A DNA stretch of 64,000 bases from contig CAXXIH010000005.1 in NCBI GenBank assembly GCA_963663365.2, positions 211,946 through 275,945 of the forward strand, given 5' to 3'. A program made the position numbers and the translations under genes. The notes under the pieces are model-generated. The model saw nothing but the letters and a program-made list of their open reading frames with translations, had not been told where the DNA came from and made no database searches. The DNA comes from G963663365 sp963663365 (lineage in GTDB: Bacteria > Hinthialibacterota > Hinthialibacteria > Hinthialibacterales > G963663365). The first letter of the stretch is position 1, and each line of letters starts with the position of its first letter. This document shows positions 46,083 to 55,019 of this stretch, one piece after another.

Positions 46083-46250
46083 ACGTTTTGGGTGAAAATC
46101 ATCTGCACAAGATAGACAATAAAAAACTCACAGTATAAGACTACACAGTGTATGCTGTTGCCTTATGGTTTCAACGTTTGCCGGGAAGTTTGTTTTCGCC
46201 GCATTTATGTATTCACTGAGGCCTTTGAAAGCAATAGGGATTCCCATCCG

Positions 46251-48935
46251 ATGAGCAATACACGAGTTGTGCCATTTTGCCCCCTGCTTTTATGTGTTTG
46301 GATTTTCTTCGTTCCATTCCAATCCCAGGCCGGTTCCGGTGATTGGACAACCTTCCGCGGCAATCTCCAAAGAACCGGTCACAGCGCCCTTCAGGCGGAC
46401 ATCGAACACCCGGCCATCGCCTGGCGGTACAACATTCAGGAATGGACGGCCGGACTCGATATCGGACCCAATACCGAGTCGTCCCGATTCTTCTTTGAAT
46501 ACAAACCGAGAGGCCCACGCCCACGCCCTATTGTAAGCCAATACGTAGAACTTCTTGAAAATTCAAAAAACCTCCCGTTCGAACGGACCAATAATCTTCT
46601 CTATGACCAATTTCTCCCCGATGTCCCCTATTCTCAAAAATTTTGTTTTGAGGATGGCATGGCCATCAAAACAAAACCGGATGGACCGCATCGCCCGGTT
46701 GCCCAAGGCCGCCTTTATCGCGCTGACCATGGTAAAGAGGAAATTGTATGGACCACAGAACCTGAAGAACAATGTGAAATGCCGCTTTGTGTCGTAGCCG
46801 ATATGAATGGCGATGGCATAAAAGAAATCGTTGTCGCCACCTGGTACCGGGTCATGGTTTTCGATTCGCAAACCGGAGAAAAAATCGATGAATGCCGTTG
46901 GCATAAAGGACGCAATTATGGCCACTTTGAGGTCCGTGACTTAAATGGCGATGGATTGCCCGAGTGCATTGTCTTGGCCGATTTTATGATTCACATGAAC
47001 GTCTTGGAAAACCAACAAGGCAAGCTCGCTTTGAAATGGCGCAAACCGGTTGAATTTCAGCTGTTCGGCAAAAGAAAATCGTTGCGGTTATTACCGGCAC
47101 CTATCGTCGATACAGATGGCGATGGCGTCTTAGAACTCGTCGTGAATCTATATAATGATACCGGCGATGAGCGTTGGCATGTGATGGTTTATGACGCCTT
47201 TACCGGTGAAGTCAAAGAAGATTTGCCCGGCAAGTTTGTATCGGGCTTGGAAGATTTAAATCAGGATAGCGCCTGCGAGTTATTATTAACTCCAACCCAA
47301 GGTCTTGCGCTGCAGAAATACGGTCCTCTCTATATTGGCTCTTTGCAAAACGAATCCATCGCTCTTTACGAAATCCCATTGAAAGCCCGCTGGATCCTTC
47401 AAGAACGTCCCTTAACACAAACCTATGCCACGGTCGCGGCGGATGGAAGAAAGACCGTTCTCACTTCTACAGATCCTGGTACTTCCCAAACCGCCTTCTG
47501 GATCGCTCAGGCTCCATCAATCGATGAAAATGAATCCGCCGGGGAGACGATTACTGCACTCATTTGGAAAGGCGGCACGCAATTTGAAACAGCTTTCAAT
47601 TGCACGTTGCCGAATAACGGCGAGGTATCCTTTCAATGCTTCTGCGAAGGTACTTCCGGACCAAATCTCTATTTCAATGCAATCTTCAAAGAAACTCCCC
47701 ATTATCTAATTCCCATCAAAGGCGGCGCAGGCCGTTTGGTAAATTTAAAACCACTTTCCATGCCCCCCGATGTTCCGATTGCATTTCAAACGGCCCCTAA
47801 CTCAGCTCCTTTAATCTGCATCTCCTCTCGTTCAGGAACCATTCATGCCATCGAGCCGCCTCATGATGGTGAAGACACACCGCGCCTCCGTTGGTCCCGC
47901 CCCGGCCGATCCCAAACCGGCGATATGGGAACATTTTATGGTCTCGAAGCAGCCGATCTGGATGGCGATAGACTGCCCGAAATTTTGGCCGCCGTTCAAG
48001 AAGACGATGGCACCCCCGCGTTGATTGCTTATAAAGCAGACGGATCAACACTATATCGGCATCGCTTCAACCGTTTTCCCGGCGGTCCCCCGCGCTGGAA
48101 TACCGGCGGATTATTGCGTTGGACTTATGGCCGGTTCACAACGGACAATGCGTATGATGTATATGTCTGCCTTCGACGTACCGTTATGCACACCGATGAA
48201 AGTTGCCTACTAGCTGGACCGGATGCCCGTGAAGTCTGGTGGAATGATGATGTCTTAGAGCGGGGCTGCGGTGGATTGACCGCTGCTGTGGCTGATATCG
48301 ATGCGGACAAACGGGATGAACTCGTCATGCAATATCCCGATCTGCATTTTTCGCTCGATGGCGTCAGTGGCGAGATTCTCAATGCCACTCCCTGGCCTCA
48401 TCAAGAACTCGGCGGCTGGAGCGCCTATGCACAACCTCTTCTTGCTGATGCAGATCGTGATGGGAAACTTGAAGTCTATAGCGGCAATTGCCGGTACACC
48501 TTCGCGCGTTGGACACTCGATGGACATCTCGAATGGCACACTCCCTATCTGGATGGCTCCAATGCCTTACCCGCCTTGGCCGATTTGGATGGGGATGGAA
48601 ATATGGAACTTTGCGGCCCCGCCTCTGCAGGCGGTTTGCGTTGTTATGATCCCCGTTCCGGCGAACTCCGTTGGACATGGCAAACAGAGCGCGCGCTCAC
48701 CGATGTTCTTGCCATAGACATAGACCATGATGGAAAAGATGAACTTGTATTTGGCGAAGACAGACGAATCGTGGCCCTGAAAGAATTAGGCGGCGTTCCC
48801 ATGGTCCTTTGGTCATTGAATAACGATTCCACCGTCTATTCCCCCATCGCCGCAGATACGGATGCCGACGGATTGGCGGAAATCCTTTACCTCACGGCAA
48901 ACGATGGCCTGATCTGCATCGACACAAAACAATAG
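46251..48935 (+). CDS. Secreted FG-GAP/VCBS beta-propeller protein
   Basis: An 894-residue secreted protein with a signal peptide (about 1-27, V-W-I-F-F-V-P-F-Q-S-Q-A). At least eight calcium-binding D-x-D/N-x-D-G motifs of FG-GAP/VCBS repeats follow: A-D-M-N-G-D-G-I-K-E, V-D-T-D-G-D-G-V-L-E, A-D-L-D-G-D-R-L-P-E, A-D-L-D-G-D-G-N-M-E and I-D-I-D-H-D-G-K-D-E among them. PQQ-like blades such as G-E-L-R-W-T-W are interspersed. The start T-T-F-R-G-N-L-Q-R-T-G-H is typical of such proteins. Probably a ligand- or carbohydrate-binding surface protein. AGGGA lies about ten bases before the ATG at 46251; an earlier in-frame ATG at 46152 has no signal peptide. Confidence 0.85.
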   Translation: MSNTRVVPFCPLLLCVWIFFVPFQSQAGSGDWTTFRGNLQRTGHSALQADIEHPAIAWRYNIQEWTAGLDIGPNTESSRFFFEYKPRGPRPRPIVSQYVELLENSKNLPFERTNNLLYDQFLPDVPYSQKFCFEDGMAIKTKPDGPHRPVAQGRLYRADHGKEEIVWTTEPEEQCEMPLCVVADMNGDGIKEIVVATWYRVMVFDSQTGEKIDECRWHKGRNYGHFEVRDLNGDGLPECIVLADFMIHMNVLENQQGKLALKWRKPVEFQLFGKRKSLRLLPAPIVDTDGDGVLELVVNLYNDTGDERWHVMVYDAFTGEVKEDLPGKFVSGLEDLNQDSACELLLTPTQGLALQKYGPLYIGSLQNESIALYEIPLKARWILQERPLTQTYATVAADGRKTVLTSTDPGTSQTAFWIAQAPSIDENESAGETITALIWKGGTQFETAFNCTLPNNGEVSFQCFCEGTSGPNLYFNAIFKETPHYLIPIKGGAGRLVNLKPLSMPPDVPIAFQTAPNSAPLICISSRSGTIHAIEPPHDGEDTPRLRWSRPGRSQTGDMGTFYGLEAADLDGDRLPEILAAVQEDDGTPALIAYKADGSTLYRHRFNRFPGGPPRWNTGGLLRWTYGRFTTDNAYDVYVCLRRTVMHTDESCLLAGPDAREVWWNDDVLERGCGGLTAAVADIDADKRDELVMQYPDLHFSLDGVSGEILNATPWPHQELGGWSAYAQPLLADADRDGKLEVYSGNCRYTFARWTLDGHLEWHTPYLDGSNALPALADLDGDGNMELCGPASAGGLRCYDPRSGELRWTWQTERALTDVLAIDIDHDGKDELVFGEDRRIVALKELGGVPMVLWSLNNDSTVYSPIAADTDADGLAEILYLTANDGLICIDTKQ

Positions 48936-48944
48936 AAAACTACT

Positions 48945-49372
48945 TTCTACTTTCTCGCCGCCAACGGCGGCGTGGGAGCGACTGTCTTAAAAATCAAGGG
49001 TAACGTCACCACGAGCGGGAGGGCGAATCTCCTGATGAGCCGTTTTTAATACCACTCTGCTTTGCAGAGTGCTGACCAGGAATATCTAATAAATACACCT
49101 CGAAATCGTGAGCCGGTAGGCGTCGGGTCCACGGCGGCCACGCCGCAAGGGCGAATCTCCTGATGAGCCGCTATATATTCTAAGCTAAACATGTATCTCT
49201 TACCGGGTGGCCCAGACAACTCGCTTGTCTGGGCGCCGAAAGGCGCAAGAGGCGGTATCAATCTTCGCCAATCGCAAAAACTCCCCCGCCATCCACCATC
49301 TCCCTCAAACATCCGCACCAACCACCGAAGGTTCGTGGCAAACTCGGCCCTGTAGGGGCCGCACAAATCCAA
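48945..49372 (+). repeat. Dispersed modular repeat, copy 10
   Basis: It starts about ten bases after the FG-GAP stop. Module D end with hairpin GCCGCC-AAC-GGCGGC (about 48957), GGGAGCGACTG, partial B (GGGCGAATCTCCTGATGAGCC), A (GCAGAGTGCTGACC, CGAAATCGTGAGCCGG), then full B with cassette (CCCAGACAA 49211-49219, TTGTCTGGG 49225-49233). In this copy hairpin two is GCGCC-GAAA-GGCGC (49233-49246) instead of GTGC-GCCA-GCAC. A hairpin GGCCCT-GTA-GGGGCC follows at about 49350. Plus orientation. Confidence 0.88.
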
Positions 49373-49457
49373 CTTCTATTTCCTCCCTCATAATAGATTT
49401 CACACCAATTCTATTGCATAATCACCACATATGTTCGAATGAAAGGAACTTATACTC

Positions 49458-50456
49458 GTGCGCTCCATCCCACGGCTATCAACCATCATCTGTTGCATTT
49501 CACTCGTATGCACATCTTTCGCCGCCGATACACAAAATACCGCACAGCGTGTGGCGCGCATTGCCGCCGCGCAATTACGTAGCGACAGCGCCGGTGACCG
49601 CTCTCTAGAAGAACTAGGCGAATACCGCCGCCAACGTATGGAACCGATGATTGTGGAAGCCGCAAAACAAAAGGTTGACATAATCTGCTTTAGTGAAATT
49701 GAAACCACACGCGGCCTAAAAGCCGATGCGCGAAACAACGCCGCTTATGAAAACGCCACGGATGGACCGACCTTTCAGTGGGCATCCGCGCTCGCCATGC
49801 AGCATGACATCAATATCATTGTGACCTTGGAAGGTATCCACCGGGGCGAACTGCGCAATCTCGCACTTGCCGTAAGCCGCGATGGCAAACTGGCCGGCGT
49901 TTACGAAAAAGTCCACCCCACGCAGGGGGAGATGAAAAAAGGAATTGTGGCCGGTAATGAATTCCCCGCTTTCGATCTCCCCATCGGCACATCAGGTCAA
50001 ACCGTCAAAATCGGGATGATGATTTGCCATGATCTGAGCTATATGGAATCGGCCCGATGTTTGGCATTGGCCGGGGCGGAAATCATTTTCTGGCCGTCTT
50101 TATGGAGTGGATGGGGCGATAACCTCAACTATACCCTTATTCGCAGCCGTGCCATCGATAACGGTGTCTACCTCATGCATGTCAGTTTGGCCCCGCCCGA
50201 AGGCCGTGAGTGGGTGCCCAACAGCCTCATGGCCCGAAGCGGCGTATTCGATCCTTATGGCAATCGCCTCTCCAATGCCGGTTTCAAAGAAGGTTTAGCG
50301 GTTTGTGATGTCGATCTCACTCCCCCGGTACGTGTCGCGCCTTATTTCACCAATGGCGAGCATGACAATTTCCGCGCTTGGATGTTCCATGAACGCAGAC
50401 CGGATGCCTATAAAAACATCACCGATCCGTCTCTCGTTCCTCCCAAACCGGAATAA
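49458..50456 (+). CDS. Secreted carbon-nitrogen hydrolase (nitrilase superfamily)
   Basis: A 332-residue protein with a signal peptide (about 1-23, V-C-T-S-F-A-A) and the full catalytic triad: Glu80 in F-S-E-I-E, Lys151 in Y-E-K-V-H-P, Cys190 in M-I-C-H-D. Nitrilase-superfamily enzymes hydrolyse amides, nitriles or N-carbamoyl groups through a cysteine adduct. Exported versions are less common. The start is a GTG at 49458 with AGGAA about ten bases upstream. The gene is isolated: a repeat cluster precedes it and a convergent K+ channel gene follows. Confidence 0.9.
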   Translation: MRSIPRLSTIICCISLVCTSFAADTQNTAQRVARIAAAQLRSDSAGDRSLEELGEYRRQRMEPMIVEAAKQKVDIICFSEIETTRGLKADARNNAAYENATDGPTFQWASALAMQHDINIIVTLEGIHRGELRNLALAVSRDGKLAGVYEKVHPTQGEMKKGIVAGNEFPAFDLPIGTSGQTVKIGMMICHDLSYMESARCLALAGAEIIFWPSLWSGWGDNLNYTLIRSRAIDNGVYLMHVSLAPPEGREWVPNSLMARSGVFDPYGNRLSNAGFKEGLAVCDVDLTPPVRVAPYFTNGEHDNFRAWMFHERRPDAYKNITDPSLVPPKPE

Positions 50457-50512
50457 AACAAAAACCCTTACCGGAACACCGAGCGGCATTCGCAATCCGC
50501 GCCATAAATGGC

Positions 50513-51361
50513 TCATACAATCTTCGGCCCGTTCTGCATATCATCCGCATTCAATTCTGCGCCGCAATGCGGACAACGTAGCTGCGTATACTGTTGAGAT
50601 TGTAGTTCTTTCCGCGTCTGGATTTCCTCAACAAATCCCGATCCCAGAATGCCCGCCGGAATGGCAAAGATGGCAATCCCCAGCATCGCCACAATGCCGG
50701 CGATGATCTTTCCTAAAGTCGTAACCGGATAAATATCGCCGTATCCCACCGTGCTCAATGTAGCCACCGCCCACCACATCGCACTGGGTATGCTCGAAAA
50801 TTCCTCCGGCTGGACTTCATGTTCCGCAAAATACATAAGGCTGGAAACCAAAACCAATAAAAGCGACACGAAAACGACCGTAATCGAAAGTTCCGAAGCC
50901 CGCGAGCAAAAAACCTTTTTCATCATTGAAAATGCGCTGGTATACCGCGCGATCTTCAACAGACGGAAGAAGCGCAGAAGCCGTAGGATACGGACAATTA
51001 CCAGGTCCGAAGTCACCGAAAGGTCAACCAAGCCCGGCAAAATGGCCACCAAATCGATAATCGCCATAGGTGTCAAAGCAAACCGCAACCTTCCCCAAAC
51101 CGGATGCGAATACTTTTCCATCAATGTGCATGACCAAAGTCTGAGGAAATATTCAACCGTAAAGACCATCAAGGAATAGAACTCAAAAGCATCAAAAAGA
51201 GGAATATAGGCTTCTAATTCCTTAACCGTCTCTAAAATAACAGCCGTTACATTCAAAAGAATCAGAATCTGGATGAATATCCCCACATACCGGCTCGCCG
51301 TATCGCCGTCTGCATTCTTCTCGAGAATTTCATAGACACGTTTTTTGACTGGGTTCACCAC
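50513..51361 (-). CDS. Voltage-gated-type K+ channel with C-terminal CxxC tail
   Basis: A 282-residue channel subunit with six predicted helices. An S4-like segment I-V-R-I-L-R-L-L-R-F-F-R-L-L-K has arginines at three-residue spacing. The selectivity filter is T-V-G-Y-G-D (204-209), with S6 after it. The cytoplasmic tail ends with R-C-P-H-C-G-A-E-L, a single C-x2-C (Cys263, Cys266) that could be half of a zinc site completed between subunits of the tetramer. The GTG at 51361 is chosen as the start since GGAGG lies seven bases upstream; the longer frame starts with TTG. Confidence 0.87.
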   Translation of the reverse strand: MVNPVKKRVYEILEKNADGDTASRYVGIFIQILILLNVTAVILETVKELEAYIPLFDAFEFYSLMVFTVEYFLRLWSCTLMEKYSHPVWGRLRFALTPMAIIDLVAILPGLVDLSVTSDLVIVRILRLLRFFRLLKIARYTSAFSMMKKVFCSRASELSITVVFVSLLLVLVSSLMYFAEHEVQPEEFSSIPSAMWWAVATLSTVGYGDIYPVTTLGKIIAGIVAMLGIAIFAIPAGILGSGFVEEIQTRKELQSQQYTQLRCPHCGAELNADDMQNGPKIV

Positions 51362-51431
51362 AGGCGCACCTCCGGAGTTAAACAATCAATACATATAAAC
51401 AAACACGAGAACAAATATCAAATCTATAATT

Positions 51432-52090
51432 GGCCCGGGGAGCGACTGCCGTACGAATCAAGAGTAACACCCCCCCGAGCCGAATCGACTATCGGCACTC
51501 TGCTTTGCAGGGTGCTAACCAATTTCATCCCTCACCCACACTCCGAAATCGTGAGGCGTTAGGTCCCGCTTTAGCGGGATCCACGGCGGTCACGCCGCGG
51601 GTGGCGCAGACAACTCGCTTGTCTGCGTGCGAAAGCACAAGAGGCATATTCCCGCCCCGTTTACGGGGAGGGTTAGGGAGGGGTTGCTTTCCTACAAACC
51701 TATAGAATTTCTTAATCAACTGCACACGTATCTCCCCATCCACCAACTCACTCAAACATCCACACCATGCCCCGAAGGGGCAAAAGCCTGAAGCCCCAGG
51801 CCAAGTTTGGACGCCGAAGGCGGGAAAACGCAGCCTGGGGTTAAGAATAAAAAAAAATCGGCCCTGTAAGGGCCGCAGAAATGTAACAACATTTGAAAAC
51901 CTTCTCCCCATCCAACCAACTCCGCAAATTATTCGTGCCCTTCGTACCCATTTCGTGTTTTCGTGATTCTACTTTCTCCTCTCCACTCTCTACTTTCTCA
52001 CCGCCAACGGCGCCCCGCAGGATGCACCCAACTACATCCTTCCCCCACCTTCCGAAATCATGCGCCGGCAGGCGTCTTGTCCACCGTACA
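51432..52090 (+). repeat. Dispersed modular repeat, copy 11 (A-B-C-D-A array)
   Basis: About 660 bases. Order: GGGAGCGACTGCC, A (GCAGGGTGCTAACC at 51507, GAAATCGTGAGGCG, hairpin GTCCCGC-TTTA-GCGGGA), B with a modified cassette (CGCAGACAA 51605-51613, TTGTCTGCG 51619-51627, then GTGC-GAAA-GCAC), a G-rich insertion, CATCCACCAACTCACTC, C (GCCCC-GAA-GGGGC 51769-51781, CCCCAGGC/GCCTGGGG, GGCCCT-GTA-AGGGCC), D (CGTGCCCTTCGTACCC, TTTCGTGTTTTCGTGATTC) and a variant A (GCAGGATGCACCC). Plus orientation, in a gap between two minus-strand genes. Confidence 0.88.
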
Positions 52091-52182
52091 TTTCCGGAGG
52101 CTACAATATCACGAACGGCGGATATGACTCAAACAAACAACCTCGGCAGGTCTTACCGGCCTTAATCAAAAACAAATGTCAA

Positions 52183-52719
52183 TCAATGCGTCCGGACGCT
52201 TTCTCTTCCTTCGCCTGAAGCGCCTTTAGGCACCAACCTGTATAGCCCGCCTTCGCTACGGACACCGTTACTCGCATTGTAAGGAAGACCATAAGTGTGA
52301 GCCGGTCCGAATCCCATGAGCAACGCTGCGGATGTGCCCTCAAAATTACGGAACTCAGGTATTTGTGACGCTATTCCCGCTGCCCATTCAAACGGTTCAA
52401 CATGCACCAAGCCCCCATGTAATTTCTGCTCTTCAGGCTCAGTTTTAAAAATATCCACAATCGGATGCCCCATATACTGAATCGGTGTTGTAAGAGCATT
52501 ATGGGCATCGGGATAATCGCTGTGTTTGATATTATAATTGTTATCTAACGCATAATAAAAACAGGCTTCTGACAAAATTTTGGACTCAGACAACGCCCGT
52601 GAAACCAATGCTCTCGTTCGAGCATTCAGAAAATTGGGTACCGCAATAGCCGCCAAAATTCCGATAATCGCCACAACAATCAATAGTTCGATCAACGTAA
52701 ATCCCATTCTGCCACGCAT
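52183..52719 (-). CDS. Type II secretion-like pseudopilin
   Basis: A 178-residue pseudopilin: leader M-R-G-R-M-G (cleavage after Gly6), F-T-L-I-E with Glu at +5, hydrophobic helix and A-V-P-N-F-L-N-A-R. The soluble domain ends with Y-N-A-S-N-G-V-R-S-E-G, the signature shared with the other two pseudopilins. AAGGAG lies eight bases before the ATG at 52719, so the longer frame to 52755 is not used. It has no pilus genes as neighbours; repeat copy 11 lies on its 3' side and an ABC importer/URO-D run on its 5' side. Confidence 0.88.
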   Translation of the reverse strand: MRGRMGFTLIELLIVVAIIGILAAIAVPNFLNARTRALVSRALSESKILSEACFYYALDNNYNIKHSDYPDAHNALTTPIQYMGHPIVDIFKTEPEEQKLHGGLVHVEPFEWAAGIASQIPEFRNFEGTSAALLMGFGPAHTYGLPYNASNGVRSEGGLYRLVPKGASGEGRESVRTH

Positions 52720-52854
52720 CTCACCATCTCCTTGATGCATCATGCAATATGCCACAAGGCCGGTCTCTCACCGGTCTCCAGCTACAAGGTGATTGTCCGC
52801 TTCGCTCAGAGACTCGTCAACAGGCTTTTTTCCACCTTACTGGGCCAATTCGTC

Positions 52855-54105
52855 CTAAAATTCCCCCGATTCGAATCGCTCAATTTCTTCCCGGCAGATT
52901 TCAGCCCATTTCGTGAACCGTCCCGGCTCGTTCTGGATTGTGTGCGTATCCTTTAGAATCATCTCGACCACACACCCCCGGGCGATTTCCAACGTTTTGC
53001 GGACCTCGGCGCGAACATAATCCGGATCGAAATCCACCGAAACCATGGCCGGATTCGGTTTCCAGGAATAGACATAATCGCCCCCCAATTCTTCCGCCGC
53101 GACTTCGCGGTCTGTAAATGGACTCACAGAAACACGCCGCAACCGGGGCACTTTCTTAATGGCTTTAAACTTATGCGTAATATCTTCGCAACAGTTATAA
53201 CAATTGAGTCCAAATCTCTCGAGCAGAGGGAGTTGATAGGCCAAACAGAACTCTTCAAACATCCCCGGCGACACTTCGGATATCTCTTGGGCCTCGGCAA
53301 ATCCCCAACGGTCTTGCATACGCACATGCACCCCATCAAAATCGGCTGCCGGAAGTTCATCTGTGTACCCCAATCCCCCTGAACCGACATACTGATCCCG
53401 GTTGTTGAGCGCCCACAGCCCCCGTGCTTCCATATCTTCGATCATTCGCCGTGTCCCTTCCGCCAAAAAGCGCACGGCTTCATGCACCCATTCAGGACGA
53501 TCGCAAAAATCGAGCATGAGCTGATCCAAACCCCGCATCTCCGCCAACATACCGATAACACTGATAGGACTAAACCAATTCGCGCCGCTGGGTTGCACCT
53601 CCAAAATCCCGTCTAAGACCTCCCAAACCGCTTCCACTTTCTGCCGTGCATCTGCCTCGTCATAGACCAATTTGGCGTAATGGAGTTTTTCGAGATCATC
53701 AGGATTTTTAAGCGGCGGATCCCACTTCCAAGCATGTGTCGGATCCTGTCCGCCGATCCGATTCGCCACAACACCCCAACCGCCATGTTCTATTTTGATC
53801 GGCACACGAAAAACCGGCTCGATAGCCCGGTCATCGGGAATATGCTTAAAATGATAAAGAATATGCCGCAGAAGCCATTCCACTTCATTCCAAAATGGAT
53901 CGCCGAACGTCATGGAATCTTCCGGCATAAGTTCGCGCCATGCCCCTTCGGGAAAACAAAGAACCAACGGACGCACTCGTTCCAGATGGTTATGTTGCAT
54001 CCATAGGCGGCGCAATTCCGCCATCCCCGGCCGATGCGCAATAGCCGCCACTTGCTCTCCGAGTCCTCGAAGATAGTCTCGTTCTGTTGAATTAAGAACT
54101 TTCAT
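52855..54105 (-). CDS. URO-D-family protein (divergent)
   Basis: A 416-residue member of the uroporphyrinogen-decarboxylase/methyltransferase family. It is rather divergent: typical segments are R-G-L-D-Q-L-M-L-D-F and G-L-N-C-Y-N-C-C-E, and W-K-P-N-P-A near the end. In place of H-x-C it shows N-C-Y-N-C-C, so a different Cys arrangement might hold a metal. GGAAGG lies six bases before the ATG at 54105. It follows the ABC importer genes on the same strand (43 bases after the permease stop), so it probably processes the imported compound or belongs to the same transcript. Substrate unknown. Confidence 0.8.
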   Translation of the reverse strand: MKVLNSTERDYLRGLGEQVAAIAHRPGMAELRRLWMQHNHLERVRPLVLCFPEGAWRELMPEDSMTFGDPFWNEVEWLLRHILYHFKHIPDDRAIEPVFRVPIKIEHGGWGVVANRIGGQDPTHAWKWDPPLKNPDDLEKLHYAKLVYDEADARQKVEAVWEVLDGILEVQPSGANWFSPISVIGMLAEMRGLDQLMLDFCDRPEWVHEAVRFLAEGTRRMIEDMEARGLWALNNRDQYVGSGGLGYTDELPAADFDGVHVRMQDRWGFAEAQEISEVSPGMFEEFCLAYQLPLLERFGLNCYNCCEDITHKFKAIKKVPRLRRVSVSPFTDREVAAEELGGDYVYSWKPNPAMVSVDFDPDYVRAEVRKTLEIARGCVVEMILKDTHTIQNEPGRFTKWAEICREEIERFESGEF

Positions 54106-54148
54106 TCCGATACCTTCCAATGAAAACCGTTCCTCAAATAAACAGTTC

Positions 54149-55018
54149 TTATTCTTTCATTCCTGTGAGGGTAATACCCTCCACAAAATACTTTTGTGCC
54201 ATAAAGAAAACCACAAGCACCGGCGCCAACATCATCGTGGTCGCCGCCATCATCTCACCATACAACGCCCCGCGTATACTGCGAAATACATGCAATCCCA
54301 CCGAAAGTGTCGTAAGACGGTCATCATTAATGTAAATCAGGGGTCCCAAAAAATCATTCCAAGAGGCCATGAACTGGAAAACGGTAATCGCCGCCAGCGC
54401 GGGCTTCATCAGTGGAAGCATAATATCGAAAAGCGTCCGAATGTGGCCGCAGCCGTCGATCCGGGCCGCGTCTTCCAAAGACTTCGGCAGAGTCATAAAG
54501 AACTGACGCAATAAAAAAATAAAGAATGCGCTCCCGAAAAAGGCGGGCGCCCAAAGCGGACGTAGTGTGTTGTACCAACCAATAGCCCGGAAAATAAGAA
54601 AGACGGGAATCATGGTTACTTGCTGCGGAAGCATCATGGTTGCCAACACCAACAAGAACAAGGTATCCCTTCCGGGCCACTGCAACCGCGAAAAAGCATA
54701 GGCCACACAGCTGCATGACAAAACTTGCCCAATGATGCTCATAAGAGTGATATAGGCGGTATTTCGGAAAAAATCGAAGAATGGAACCATTTCAAAAACA
54801 GTTCCATAGTTTTTGAAAATCTCGGCAAAATCCGGCGGCCAATGTCTTAAGACGCCGGGAATCCAGGATTCCAGTTTGACATACTCCGCCTGTGTCATGA
54901 ATGAAGTCAACACAAGATAAAAAAACGGCAACAAAAAAATCACCGAGCCCCCGATAAGAGCGCCGTGCGTGAGGAGTGCCGTCCTGCGGCCTTTGCTTAA
55001 GATTTTGCGCACACCCAC
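54149..55018 (-). CDS. Sugar ABC importer permease, MalG type
   Basis: A 289-residue permease with six predicted helices and the EAA loop K-S-L-E-D-A-A-R-I-D-G-C-G-H-I. I choose the GTG at 55018 because GGAGGGG lies six bases before it; an ATG at 55033 would overlap the upstream gene by 14 bases. It is translated directly after the fused binding protein-permease, one base after that stop codon, indicating coupling. Together the two proteins form the membrane part of a CUT1-type importer. No ATPase gene follows; the next gene encodes a URO-D-family protein. Confidence 0.88.
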   Translation of the reverse strand: MGVRKILSKGRRTALLTHGALIGGSVIFLLPFFYLVLTSFMTQAEYVKLESWIPGVLRHWPPDFAEIFKNYGTVFEMVPFFDFFRNTAYITLMSIIGQVLSCSCVAYAFSRLQWPGRDTLFLLVLATMMLPQQVTMIPVFLIFRAIGWYNTLRPLWAPAFFGSAFFIFLLRQFFMTLPKSLEDAARIDGCGHIRTLFDIMLPLMKPALAAITVFQFMASWNDFLGPLIYINDDRLTTLSVGLHVFRSIRGALYGEMMAATTMMLAPVLVVFFMAQKYFVEGITLTGMKE

Positions 55019-55019
55019 C

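Noticed and set aside
49032..49040. CTGATGAG in module B resembles the core of a hammerhead ribozyme, with GAAA in the preceding module A
   Set aside because: No proper stem II and CGAAAC partner follow, and the core is not conserved between copies (CTGACGAG, CTGCCGAG, CTGCTGAG).
49046..49372. Open minus-strand frames in the repeats share peptide pieces such as T-S-E-L-S-G-P-P and W-C-G-C-L-S-E-L-V-D-G-E
   Set aside because: The pieces occur in different frames, lengths and orders, hairpins dominate the sequence, and no ribosome sites are seen. They are translations of repeat DNA.
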